A stretch of DNA of 64,000 nucleotides from Methanomethylovorans sp041447285. GTDB taxonomy: Archaea; Halobacteriota; Methanosarcinia; Methanosarcinales; Methanosarcinaceae. The notes below the pieces were generated by a model. The model ran no database searches. It saw only the letters and a list, made by a program, of their open reading frames with translations, and had not been told where the DNA came from. This document shows, one piece after another, positions 29,012 to 37,888 of this stretch. Within the stretch, counting starts at the first letter, position 1; every line of letters begins with the position of its first letter. The translations under genes and the position numbers were made by a program. The DNA lies in contig NZ_JBGMEB010000014.1 in NCBI RefSeq assembly GCF_041447285.1, positions 79,987 to 143,986 on the forward strand. Direction: 5' to 3'.

Positions 29012-29390
29012 ATTCATCCCTTTTCAAACGACCAAGAGGAAAATATCATTATACAATATCTCATATAAATGTACTTATTGCAATCTACTGTTGGCGTTTT
29101 TACTATATTTTTATATTTGAAATTACTGGGATTAGAAAACATAAAAAAGAAGTCGACCTTATTCAGAACAATTATACTATTTTTAGGGGCAATTCTTTGA
29201 ACAACATATTATAAATGACAAAGAGAAGTCAAAAGATGGTAGATTTTGGGTAAGAAAACCATAAATGGATTTCAAAATGTAAGAACATGCAAAATAATGT
29301 CTTTGGGGCAAATCCTTAGACGCTAAAAAATTGGATGTGGAGATAGAGTAAAAAAGCAGTAACTGTTTAGGACTGCAATATAATATTTAG
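29012..29390. other. Intergenic region without recognised features
   Basis: About 380 bp of AT-rich DNA between the hypothetical gene and tRNA-Gln. No ORF with a ribosome site, hairpin or repeat stands out. Confidence 0.5.
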
Positions 29391-29463
29391 TAGCCCGGCA
29401 CGGATTCGAACCGAGGTTGCGGGATCCAGAGTCCTGCATGATTGACCACTACACTACCGGGCT
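29391..29463 (-). tRNA. tRNA-Gln (anticodon CTG)
   Basis: Reading the minus strand, a 7-bp acceptor stem agcccgg/ccgggct pairs perfectly. The anticodon loop ctctgga gives CTG (29427-29429 on the complement), decoding CAG. The T loop ttcgaat is standard, and CCA is not encoded. Two stem mismatches stand out: A28-C42 in the anticodon stem (cagga/tcccg) and T50-T64 in the T stem (ctcgg/ccgtg). In this organism charging would go through Glu-tRNA(Gln) and GatDE. Confidence 0.9.
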
Positions 29464-29516
29464 GCAGTGAATGCATCTCCTTAATTGTAGATTTCGTATA
29501 TTAATGTATCGCTTGA

Positions 29517-29918
29517 TTACAGGCTATCGGGATTTTCATTAAGAACCGCTGTCCACCACCATCTTGCCATATCCAGCAGGTCTTTACTGAATTGGCCAGA
29601 AAGGCGGTATTCTCGGTTACGATTAGAGATCAGGCCAGCTCCTAATAACTTATTACGCATGGAATAAAAGGAACCGCGATCAACTCCAAGCTGTTCCATG
29701 ATCTCTTTCCATTCATTTGATTTAAGAGGGTTACCACTCTTCTGTCTTTCTTCTATCATCAGAAGAAACTTCTGCCCTCGTATGGCTGTAGTTTCTTCCT
29801 GGAACAAACGCCTCATCAAGCTATAATACGGATCTCTTGAATGGGTGATCCTTGTATTAGAGTCGGATCTAATCACAATGGTAGTTGATGTCCTTGGTGC
29901 GTCTTTTACAATGGACAT
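29517..29918 (-). CDS. Small winged-helix-like protein
   Basis: Product of 133 aa. Residues about 55-115 show a helix-turn-helix/wing pattern (LKSNEWKEIMEQLGVDRGS, then MRNKLLGAGLISNRNREYRL). The N-terminal 40 residues are basic and Thr/Ser-rich. It follows the DUF2551 gene on the same strand by 16 bp, so the two probably form a small regulator operon. No clear ribosome site at ATG 29918. Target unknown. Confidence 0.6.
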   Translation of the reverse strand: MSIVKDAPRTSTTIVIRSDSNTRITHSRDPYYSLMRRLFQEETTAIRGQKFLLMIEERQKSGNPLKSNEWKEIMEQLGVDRGSFYSMRNKLLGAGLISNRNREYRLSGQFSKDLLDMARWWWTAVLNENPDSL

Positions 29919-29934
29919 TTCATTAAGCTATCTC

Positions 29935-30261
29935 TCAGATTCCAGCTATCTGCTTGTTTTTTGATTCAAGCTCAGTACGCAACATTTCTGCATATTCTTC
30001 TTTAAGGGAATATACAATTGGTGTTTTGTACGATTCTTTGTAGGATCTGAGTATACCGAGTTTGGAATAGATATACCCTACCATAGAGGCAACTGCACTT
30101 CTAGATATCTCAAATTTTGACGTGATCTTCTGATGCAGTTCATCTATTGTGGTCTTTTGAACCTGTAAGAACACAGATAGTATATGGCTGCGTAGTCCAT
30201 CGACATCCAACTCGATAAAAGTCTGCAGTCTACGTTTTATTTTGGATTTTATTGAATCCAT
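29935..30261 (-). CDS. DUF2551-type winged-helix protein
   Basis: Product of 108 aa matching what I know of DUF2551, a family of small helix-turn-helix proteins in Methanosarcinales: LQTFIELDVDGLRSHILSVF, VQKTTIDELHQKITSKFEIS and SAVASMVGYIYSKLGILRS. Probably a DNA-binding regulator. AGAGGTG lies upstream of ATG 30261. First gene of a two-gene unit with the winged-helix gene at 29517. Confidence 0.7.
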   Translation of the reverse strand: MDSIKSKIKRRLQTFIELDVDGLRSHILSVFLQVQKTTIDELHQKITSKFEISRSAVASMVGYIYSKLGILRSYKESYKTPIVYSLKEEYAEMLRTELESKNKQIAGI

Positions 30262-30405
30262 AGTTACACCTCTGCCAAAGCATTATACAGTTATTATTGA
30301 TTATAGTATAAAAATGTTTGTAATAAATGAGTAGAAGATGCACAAATATGGCCAAAGCTGCTTAAGTGAGAGCGAGTAATATCGATAAAGTTATCAATAA
30401 AGATT

Positions 30406-30951
30406 ATGATATCATCCTCTGAATGTGGTAGCATCATGCTTTTTAAATACGATTCTTCTAATAATTTCTTGCAGGTGGACAATACTATCTTTCCATCTTA
30501 TGATCTGACGGAAAACCCTATTGGTTCATGTAGTTTCTGCGATGCTCAGATAATAAGTAAAAGTTATCATGATCTTGGTGCTAATATAGCAGTTGTTGCT
30601 TATTGTGAAAAATGTGGTGCTCCTTTTGTTAATTTATATGATCGGGAATGGAACTGGCTAAACGAACAACCTATCTCTCACTTTTTTTTATACCAGGACT
30701 CGGACGTACAGATTAGAGATGTTGCCAACAATGAAGACGCTCAGATGGTTGAAAACTTAGCTGTGGATCAGTATTTTAAGGATGTTTCTAAGGTACCTAT
30801 GAATAAACTTACTACTATATTCTCTCCTTCTGAAATCGAGGCCATGATCTCAAAATCTCTTGGAGAAAAATATGTAAGGCAATACTTGTATAGGGCTCGC
30901 AAAAAGTATCCAAAATTCAGGGATGTATTTGGGATCACTTTGGACATCTAA
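30406..30951 (+). CDS. Zinc-ribbon protein of unknown function
   Basis: Product of up to 181 aa. An N-terminal zinc ribbon is seen as CSFC and CEKC (about residues 42-70). The C-terminal 60 residues (FSPSEIEAMISKSLGEKYV, then RQYLYRARKKYPKFRD) form a basic helical region that could bind nucleic acid. ATG 30436 is an alternative start. Divergent from the DUF2551 unit, with 145 bp between, so the two may share a control region. Confidence 0.55.
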   Translation: MISSSECGSIMLFKYDSSNNFLQVDNTIFPSYDLTENPIGSCSFCDAQIISKSYHDLGANIAVVAYCEKCGAPFVNLYDREWNWLNEQPISHFFLYQDSDVQIRDVANNEDAQMVENLAVDQYFKDVSKVPMNKLTTIFSPSEIEAMISKSLGEKYVRQYLYRARKKYPKFRDVFGITLDI

Positions 30952-31577
30952 AAAACTCTCACTTTTTTAATACTCCGTTTTATGACTGTTGCAATGGCTC
31001 ATTTCAAAGATTTTTCAAAAATCGCATTTTTGACATTTTATATTCTTTGTCCATCCGAGTTATTATTTTAAACTGTATATCGATGTCAACAATTGGCTTT
31101 ATTCACGCAAGTAACTGTTAAATGTTACGTCAAGTTTTATTTCTACATATGCCTTAATTTTTAATATGTGTATCGTAGATTAGTTACATACTAACTTATA
31201 AAGTTTATTTTTAATTATTGAAAAATAAACTAAAAGATTGTATTTGTACACTTTTTTTACCAGTTATTGTAATAGTTATATTTATTAACCTATGCTATAA
31301 AATAATTTATGTAAATAATAAGTAACTAACTTCTTGCTTTTCTATAAATTTTGTGTTAAATATCACTGTAAGTAATATTTTATTAGAAGTTTTAATTGTG
31401 TTTGTCTATTTTAATCATGTCCACTCATTTAGTTGAACTTGTACGCTGGATTTATTGTGGTGGTCAGAGCATGGAAAGGGGGTAATATCTGTTCATATAG
31501 TATATGTGTTCAATTCTCTCAAGTAGAAAATAAGTACATTTTTCTCAACTCATCAATTACAAAGACTATGTGAATAT

Positions 31578-31600
31578 GGGGGTTTTGACCTGCAACCCCC
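31578..31600 (+). repeat. GC-rich hairpin in AT-rich DNA
   Basis: Arms gggggtt and aaccccc around ttgacctgc; with two extra C after the right arm it stands out from its AT-rich surroundings. It could end a small RNA or serve as a protein site; no clear T-run follows. Confidence 0.45.
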
Positions 31601-31753
31601 CCATTCTCTACATGATTTACCTCTCAATTCGATTAGATGGGGATTCAACAATACTATTCATATAGTACTTATGAACAAGTGCCGTGTTATGTATTCTAAT
31701 ACTAAATTCAGGTCTAATTCCTATTTTTACATGTGTGTTTCTTGACAGTTTTG

Positions 31754-31955
31754 ATCCACTGAGGGTAGACTAAACGCTCGGAAAAATATATTATAAATAT
31801 AGTTGAATAAAATTGAGATTTTGTGCTTCGTGTGCTGGAAGAAGAAGGCGACAAAAATGAAAAGTGAGTGTTCTTTTCATGGTACCTTTCATCCATCACT
31901 GGTAGACTAAACGTTTCAAAAAACATATTATAAATATAGGTTAATAAAAATCACA
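31754..31955 (+). repeat. Two direct copies of a 60-bp promoter-like unit
   Basis: Copy 1 begins at about 31754 and copy 2 at about 31891. Shared parts are ggtagactaaacg and atattataaatata, then g-rich or t-rich short variations and aataaaa. The atattataaatata part would serve as a TATA box. The 137-bp spacing and the divergence between copies suggest an old duplication of a regulatory or promoter segment. Confidence 0.6.
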
Positions 31956-32441
31956 TTTCTCAATTATGTCTTGAGTGTATAAACAAGTAAGTCTCATTTT
32001 ACTCTTTACTTATTATTCTTTTGTCCTATTCTCTTTCTAGCAATTTAGAATGTAGTAAATCGATTGCTCTTCATAATTACTTCTAAAAAAGCCATTTTAT
32101 TTAGTTCCTCGGGTCTTTTTTTTTAAAAAGTAATCCTCCACTGTATAGTGTATATTTTATACAATATGTGTTGTAACTTTAGCGTATGTTTAACTATATA
32201 CTTTTGAGTATCGTTATTATCCTATATGTTTATACATTGTGTCGGCTGAACTATCTACTCAATAGTATACTTAATTGTATATTATTCAACTTAAACATTT
32301 TTCCATCATATCTGTGAAAAAACTTTAATTAAATATTGAAAGTTTAAATTTGAATTTATTTAACACTTAATATCAGCGGAATAATTATAAATTCTGAGTA
32401 CATTGCACTTTTACGGTTCACTTTTGAGGTATGAATACTCC

Positions 32442-33578
32442 ATGAAAAAAGATAGATATTTTGTATATGCTACTGTGTTCCTGATAATGGGTTTATCCAA
32501 TTCAGTCATACCTGTGTTGCCAGAGCTGGCAGTATTAGATCATTCGTCTCATAGCGCTTTAGCTTCATCCTTATTGTTTTCGGCATATTTTATTGGTGCA
32601 TTACTCACAATGCTACCATTTGGTTTCCTTTCTGACATATACGGTAAAAAAAAGCTAGTGGTTTTCAGCATGCTACTCACATCTGTTGCGGGAATAATGC
32701 TGCTGGAAATGAAGGGGATCTATTGGCTCATTCTTGCAAGGTTGATAGAAGGTACGGCATGTGGTGCTTTTTTCCCATCAGCATATTCTTTACTTTCAGA
32801 ATATGAGGAACGAAACAGATTATTTGGTGAGTTTAATTTTCTGCTCAACGCTGGCCTTGCAGTGAGTATTATTATCTCCGGCTATATTGCACACCGGTAC
32901 ATAAAAGGAGGAATTTTCCTTTTTACTGTACTTTCTATAATCTTACTTTTGATTGGATTAAGAGATCAAAAATCTACCGAAAAAGTGAGAGATAGAAACA
33001 AGAAAAAATCAGCAAATAGTGATATCCAAACACTTTCAGGCATAAAGAGTATAATATTCAAGCAGAATTATCTGAGAATATGGTCCAGTTCATTTTTGTT
33101 GTTTGGTGTTACAGGAGTTGTGCTTGCTCTATATCCTGATTATAGTATTGATTTTTTGAGCAAGAAAGAACTTAGTATAGCAATTGCAGGGATGTATGCC
33201 AGTTCAATGATCACTAATATTATTGCAGGAAGACTTCGGCTACATTATAATAATATGATCCGAAATGGGCTTATCTTTGCTGCACTGGGTACAATGCTTA
33301 CGATATATAACCCAATAGTCGGTTTCATTCTTGTAGGCATAGGATCAGGCATCGGTTTGATAGGTATACCTGTTGCTGTATCTCTTATGCATAATAATAG
33401 AGGGCTTTTGATGGGAATCTTCAACACATACACTTATGCAGGCATGGGGTTCATGCCCATTATCGCGGGTGCTCTTATATCGGAATTGGGCTTCAAATTG
33501 GTATTTGTCCTTTGCGGCCTTGCCCTTTGTCTGCCAATATTCATGGCCAACAAACTGGAAAGTGAGAGTAAAATGTAG
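32442..33578 (+). CDS. MFS transporter
   Basis: Major facilitator carrier, 378 aa, with about 12 hydrophobic helices. The signature loop between TM2 and TM3 is GFLSDIYGKKKLVVFS; LARLIEGTACGAFFPSAYSL corresponds to TM4. Likely a proton-driven exporter or uptake carrier of small molecules; substrate unknown. I chose ATG 32442 with GAGGT upstream rather than 32403. The gene stands alone after the AT-rich region. Confidence 0.85.
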   Translation: MKKDRYFVYATVFLIMGLSNSVIPVLPELAVLDHSSHSALASSLLFSAYFIGALLTMLPFGFLSDIYGKKKLVVFSMLLTSVAGIMLLEMKGIYWLILARLIEGTACGAFFPSAYSLLSEYEERNRLFGEFNFLLNAGLAVSIIISGYIAHRYIKGGIFLFTVLSIILLLIGLRDQKSTEKVRDRNKKKSANSDIQTLSGIKSIIFKQNYLRIWSSSFLLFGVTGVVLALYPDYSIDFLSKKELSIAIAGMYASSMITNIIAGRLRLHYNNMIRNGLIFAALGTMLTIYNPIVGFILVGIGSGIGLIGIPVAVSLMHNNRGLLMGIFNTYTYAGMGFMPIIAGALISELGFKLVFVLCGLALCLPIFMANKLESESKM

Positions 33579-33654
33579 TACATCGTATTTATGGGATTAT
33601 CCTCATCGCAAAATAAATAGAAACTTTATTATATAATACGTCTGATTGAAATGC

Positions 33655-35112
33655 ATGGTTAACTTGTTAACAGCAACAGTAAACAATAGAAAAATTAGTT
33701 CATGCAATTTATTGTTCATATTATCCTTTTATTGTCTTTGCTCAGCAATTCCTGCATCTGCATATACTGAGGTTATGGTAAATCCAATTCCTACTCCTTC
33801 TGGTATGGTCCTTGTGATCGTAGATGGGCTGGGAGCACCTTATATTTATGCTGAACACACACCATATTCTCTGGATGGTAAATCCCTTCAAGTTCCTTAT
33901 TTTCACAATTTATCCATATTAGGAACAACCGGAGCTAAGATATCTGAGATAAGAGCTCCTCAAACATACACAGAAGCAGGTCATTCAGTGCTTGTTACGG
34001 GAAATTCTCAGGCACTTTCGGATACTGTTAGTGTACCAATGTCCACAATATATGATGTTGCACACGATTATGGGTATCTGGCTTTCGGAATTATGGAAAA
34101 AGGTGACTCTTCAAGCATATGTGCTGAACATGATGTGATAGTCCATGATGCGTCAAATTCCATGAATAATCCTGGTCTGGTGGTGGAATCCTCGATAACC
34201 GCTTCATCTGACATTGTTTGCAAGGATATCAAGAGGATTATGGAACAACAAGCCTTGAAACTTCCCATTCAGCTACAGGAATCAAAACAAACTTCTCAGG
34301 AAAGATATAATATCTACGATAAATGGGCTTTGGAAACAGCTTCACAAGTCGTAGATTACATGGCCGAAGAAGCACCTGAACAGAAATACATCCTTACAGT
34401 GAATGTAGGGGCAGTTGATGCAGCCGGACATTACAGAAAATATGATGGCTACATTGGCACTATACAGAGTCTTGACAGGGATATTATACCACTGTATCAG
34501 ACATGCATGGAAAATAACATCGCATTCATATTCACAGCTGACCACGGAATGGGTTTTACAACATCTGACAGCAAAGGAGGACATCAGTCAGATACATATT
34601 CAGGAATGGGTGAAACTCAGATGATACCTTTTGTAGTACATGCACCTGATGTGCCTACGCAAGTTCTTCGTGAAGAATATAACCAGCAGGACATTGCTTC
34701 TACAATTCTGAGCATACTGAACCTGCCAAACGGACTCAGGAATTCCGATGGTATTCAGATGCCCTTAAAGGAACATATTACCCTGGGAGTACATGGACCC
34801 TCCCCAGGTGCAGTTGAGCTCTGGACTGAGGGAAAACTGATAACACAGGCTTCAAATGATGAGAATTATGTATTCATTGGATTGGACAGAGAGAAAAATT
34901 ATACTGTAAAGTTTATCACTGATGATACTTCTGAGATCTTCCAGAAAGAAATAGAACCTGCTTCAGAACAACTTGTCGTCTTCAATAAGGACACTTCTGA
35001 TTCAGATTCAAATCAATACTGGAAGCCTAGATATATAATAGGAGCCCTAATTATTATATTGATCAATGTAGTGGGACTTGTATACATTAGGAAAATACTG
35101 AAGGATGATTAA
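33655..35112 (+). CDS. Membrane-anchored exported alkaline phosphatase-superfamily hydrolase
   Basis: Product of 485 aa. Signal segment near residues 17-35 (LLFILSFYCLCSAIPASA), catalytic domain of the alkaline phosphatase/phosphoglycerate mutase fold, and C-terminal TM helix (IIGALIIILINVVGLVYI) with a short basic tail. Metal-site motifs: VIVDGLGAP, candidate nucleophile Thr in PQTYTEAGHSVLVTGN, VGAVDAAGHY, TADHGMG. So the active site faces outside. Substrate (phosphate ester, pyrophosphate or sulfate) not known. A TATA-like ttatataatac lies about 25 nt before ATG 33655, so the mRNA may be leaderless. Confidence 0.8.
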   Translation: MVNLLTATVNNRKISSCNLLFILSFYCLCSAIPASAYTEVMVNPIPTPSGMVLVIVDGLGAPYIYAEHTPYSLDGKSLQVPYFHNLSILGTTGAKISEIRAPQTYTEAGHSVLVTGNSQALSDTVSVPMSTIYDVAHDYGYLAFGIMEKGDSSSICAEHDVIVHDASNSMNNPGLVVESSITASSDIVCKDIKRIMEQQALKLPIQLQESKQTSQERYNIYDKWALETASQVVDYMAEEAPEQKYILTVNVGAVDAAGHYRKYDGYIGTIQSLDRDIIPLYQTCMENNIAFIFTADHGMGFTTSDSKGGHQSDTYSGMGETQMIPFVVHAPDVPTQVLREEYNQQDIASTILSILNLPNGLRNSDGIQMPLKEHITLGVHGPSPGAVELWTEGKLITQASNDENYVFIGLDREKNYTVKFITDDTSEIFQKEIEPASEQLVVFNKDTSDSDSNQYWKPRYIIGALIIILINVVGLVYIRKILKDD

Positions 35113-35173
35113 TTAGCATATCATTAATGCCATCGGCATTATTGTCGGTTACAAATTATCCGGGGTGGGGAAA

Positions 35174-36016
35174 ATGCCTGTAGGGCTTATGAAATTATCC
35201 GGAATGCTACCAGCAATGGAGAATATTCTTGCCTTGGAAAAACCTGTAATAACCCTCAGACTACCTTGTATGGTGGTAGGCGATCTGCACGGCAACAAGA
35301 AAGCTCTTGACTTCATTATTGATATGTGGGGATCATTTAGATGTCCACAGTTACTTTTCCTTGGAGACTATGTAGACCGAGGAAATGCATCTGTAGACGT
35401 GCTGATCACCTTATTTGAAATGAAGCAGCAAAACTGGAAGGACATTATTTTACTTCGGGGCAATCATGAAAGTCCAGAAATGAACCGTAAATATGGATTT
35501 TTTGATGAGATTAACAGGAATGAAAATATATTGTCAGAGGTAACATCCGTCTTTGAAAAACTTCCAGTTGCGGCAATTATTCAGGAAAAGATTTTCTGCG
35601 TACATGGTGGTATCCCGGGTATTTGCAATATTGAGGACATTAGCAAAGATAATTCTTTAGAATTTCTCTGGAATGATCCTTGGGAACACAATGGAATGGG
35701 CTTTTCATCGAGGGGAATTGGTATGCACCAGTTTGGCAGGGATATTCTCGAAGACTTTCTTAAACTAAATCATCTCAGCATGATGATAAGAGCGCATAGT
35801 GCACTCTTGTCAGGGTATAAATGGCACTTTAACAAAAAACTGTTGTCTTTGTTCTCCACTCCTGAATATTGTGGTGCAGATAATCAGGGATCATTTGCAT
35901 TGATCAGTGAATCTGATATGTGCATATATGTGTTTGGGGGAAAAGAGGGAAAGTATGAACTTATAGAAACGAGTTCTATTAACATATCACATATTTATAA
36001 CATAAAGAGAGATTAA
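35174..36016 (+). CDS. PPP-family serine/threonine protein phosphatase
   Basis: Product of 280 aa with the full set of PPP metal motifs in order: GDLHGN, GDYVDRG, RGNHES, then CVHGGIPG and RAHS, so it resembles PP1/PP2A-type enzymes more than generic calcineurin-like nucleases. Cytosolic, no TM. ATG 35174 follows a GGGGTGGGG sequence; GTG 35165 is also in frame. It follows the exported phosphatase gene by 61 bp on the same strand and precedes the sulfur-transfer operon by about 30 bp. Substrate protein unknown. Confidence 0.85.
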   Translation: MPVGLMKLSGMLPAMENILALEKPVITLRLPCMVVGDLHGNKKALDFIIDMWGSFRCPQLLFLGDYVDRGNASVDVLITLFEMKQQNWKDIILLRGNHESPEMNRKYGFFDEINRNENILSEVTSVFEKLPVAAIIQEKIFCVHGGIPGICNIEDISKDNSLEFLWNDPWEHNGMGFSSRGIGMHQFGRDILEDFLKLNHLSMMIRAHSALLSGYKWHFNKKLLSLFSTPEYCGADNQGSFALISESDMCIYVFGGKEGKYELIETSSINISHIYNIKRD

Positions 36017-36048
36017 CAATTGTGAATATATGAGTATGGGGTGATATT

Positions 36049-36270
36049 ATAGCCACAATTGAAATAGATGTAAGGGGGCAGACATGCCCGGTACCACTTG
36101 TGGAATGCCGTAAAGCGCTTCGAAAAGCCTCTCCGGGAGATGAGGTTGTTGTAACTGGCACACATCCGGCATCAAAGAAAGAAATTCCTATGGCATGCGA
36201 ATCTCTGGGGCTCGACGTTCTGGAGGTCGAAGACAAAGGCAATGAATGGAAAATAAGGATACGGAGGTAG
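36049..36270 (+). CDS. TusA/SirA-like sulfur carrier without a canonical start codon
   Basis: About 73 aa. The TusA motif is intact: DVRGQTCPVPLVECRKAL, where the Cys of CPVP carries persulfide sulfur, followed by PGDEVVVTGTHP and a MACESLG segment. No in-frame ATG, GTG or TTG occurs between the upstream stop (TGA 36031) and the motif. A Shine-Dalgarno GGGGTGAT at 36038-36045 points to a start at ATA 36049 or a nearby ATT (36046 or 36058); I list 36049. The stop is TAG immediately followed by TGA. It lies 7 bp before the DsrE-like gene. Confidence 0.75.
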   Translation: MATIEIDVRGQTCPVPLVECRKALRKASPGDEVVVTGTHPASKKEIPMACESLGLDVLEVEDKGNEWKIRIRR

Positions 36271-36277
36271 TGATCAA

Positions 36278-36697
36278 ATGGGGGATAAAGCTGTAATTGT
36301 AGTGCACAGTGGGGATATGGATAAGATCTACAGTGCTCTGATCATTGGAAACGGGGCACTTTCTATGGGCCTTGATGCTTCTTTGTACTTCACTTTCTGG
36401 GGCTTGCAGCGTCTTAAAAAGGGTGGCCTTGAAGCAGGTCCGCTTTCAAAGATGCACATGCTGGGCTTAGGTAAATGGATGGTGAAAAAAAGAATGCAGA
36501 AAGCCAATGTGGCGTCCCTTGAAAAGCTTATGCAGGATTATAAGGAGCTGGGTGGCCGGATCATTGCCTGTGAGATGACCATGGAGATCATGGGGATTAA
36601 AAAAGAAGAATTGCGTACAGAATGGATAGATGATTATGGGGCAGTAGGCACTTACATACACGAAGCAAAAGATGCCAGTATTACCCTTTTCATTTGA
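36278..36697 (+). CDS. DsrE/DsrF-like sulfur-transfer protein
   Basis: Product of 139 aa of the DsrE/DsrF/DrsH-like group. N-terminal VIVVHSGDMDKIYSALIIGN and a conserved Cys in IIACEMTMEIMG near residue 97, the usual sulfur-carrying position. A Met- and Lys-rich insertion (GKWMVKKRMQKA) lies in the middle, which might form a membrane-proximal helix. GGAGGTAGTGAT precedes the ATG. Between tusA-like and iscS-like genes it probably passes persulfide sulfur. Confidence 0.82.
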   Translation: MGDKAVIVVHSGDMDKIYSALIIGNGALSMGLDASLYFTFWGLQRLKKGGLEAGPLSKMHMLGLGKWMVKKRMQKANVASLEKLMQDYKELGGRIIACEMTMEIMGIKKEELRTEWIDDYGAVGTYIHEAKDASITLFI

Positions 36698-36709
36698 CGG
36701 AGATTGAAT

Positions 36710-37879
36710 ATGTTCGACAAGATAACGTATCTGGACAATGCAGCCAGCACTCGCCTGGATGAACGCGTTCTGGAAGCTATGAAGCCTTATTTCTTTGACA
36801 CGTATGCAGTAGCAACATCAGAGTTTGGCTATTCCATGGGAATAGATGCAAAGGAAGGGCTGATGGCTGCCAGGGAATCAATAGCGAAAACCCTTGGTGC
36901 ATCTGCAGAAGAGCTTGTATTCACTTCCGGAGAAACAGAGTCTAGTAACATGGCCATCAAAGGCGTTACAGCTGCTTTAAGGAAGAAAAAAGGCTCACAT
37001 ATAATAGTATCTAAAATAGAAGATTTCCCGGTGCTCAATACTGCAAAGAGCCTAGAAAGACAAGGGTTCAAAGTAGATTACTTGAATGTAGATAATGAAG
37101 GATTTGTAGATTTAGAGCAGCTTGGCAGCCTTATAACTAAAGAGACTGCACTGGTATCCATTCAGCATGCCAATCAGGAGATCGGTACACTACAGGACAT
37201 AAAATCCATTGCTGACATTTGCAGTGAAAAAGATGTGCTTTTGCATACTGATGCCACGCATACGTTCACTCGTGTACCACTGGATGTTCAAAAACTTCCC
37301 GTAGACCTAGTGAGCATGTCTGCGCATACAATACATGGTCCTAGAGGAGTTGGTGCTCTGTATATGCGTGAAGGCACTCCTCTGGAAAAATGGATGGATG
37401 GTGGCTACCAGGAATCAAATCGTAGGGCTGGTCTTGAAAATATCCCAGGAGCAGTGGGCTTTGCAAAGGCTGTGGAACTTGTGATGCCTGAAGAAAATAC
37501 CAGGCTTGCGCAGATGCGGGATCATACGATCAGCAAAGCTTTGGAAGAAATCCCTCATGTTACACTAAACGGGAGCCGTACCAGCCGTACACCACAGAAT
37601 GCCAACATTACGTTCCATTATGTAGAGGGAGAGTCAATGACATTGCATCTTGACATGCGAGGCTTTGCAGTGAGTACCGGATCTGCATGTTTCAGCAGAT
37701 CACTGGAAGCTAGTCACGTAATCTTGGGTATTGGGGGTAATCATGAGAGAGCTCATGGTTCCCTGCGTTTCACTTTTAGCAGATATAACACCATGGAAGA
37801 CGTGGATGCGGTCCTGGATGCTTTAAAAGAGATTATAGAAAAACTCAGAGAGATAAGTCCGCTATATGCGAAAAAGTGA
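36710..37879 (+). CDS. Cysteine desulfurase (IscS/NifS) homologue lacking the PLP-binding lysine
   Basis: Aminotransferase class V fold, 389 aa. The catalytic Cys327 is kept (STGSACFSRSLE), as are Asp181 (HTDAT) and Asn in the HANQEIG segment. But the Schiff-base Lys of the SGHK(I/L)HGPKG motif is Thr207 (SAHTIHGPRG; codon ACA), the PLP-stacking His of the EHxAVL motif is Asp (EDFPVL, residue 105), and the Gln of DATQ is His (DATHT). Such an enzyme should not work as a standard PLP desulfurase. An Archaeoglobus IscS with Asp at the lysine site is a known parallel. It may receive sulfur from TusA/DsrE and hand it to IscU. Start ATG 36710 with CGGAG upstream. Confidence 0.85.
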   Translation: MFDKITYLDNAASTRLDERVLEAMKPYFFDTYAVATSEFGYSMGIDAKEGLMAARESIAKTLGASAEELVFTSGETESSNMAIKGVTAALRKKKGSHIIVSKIEDFPVLNTAKSLERQGFKVDYLNVDNEGFVDLEQLGSLITKETALVSIQHANQEIGTLQDIKSIADICSEKDVLLHTDATHTFTRVPLDVQKLPVDLVSMSAHTIHGPRGVGALYMREGTPLEKWMDGGYQESNRRAGLENIPGAVGFAKAVELVMPEENTRLAQMRDHTISKALEEIPHVTLNGSRTSRTPQNANITFHYVEGESMTLHLDMRGFAVSTGSACFSRSLEASHVILGIGGNHERAHGSLRFTFSRYNTMEDVDAVLDALKEIIEKLREISPLYAKK

Positions 37880-37888
37880 GGTGATATC

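Larger units (their letters stand above)
30952..32441. other. 1.5-kb AT-rich region without protein genes
   Basis: Very AT-rich, with no ORF that has both length and a ribosome site. It holds a hairpin at 31578-31600 (gggggtt/aaccccc), an inverted repeat ttcata/tatgaa near 31645, two copies of a 60-bp unit (listed separately) and many TATA-like sequences. The last part carries the promoter of the MFS gene (attataaattc near 32384). Unannotated small RNAs are possible. Confidence 0.5.
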
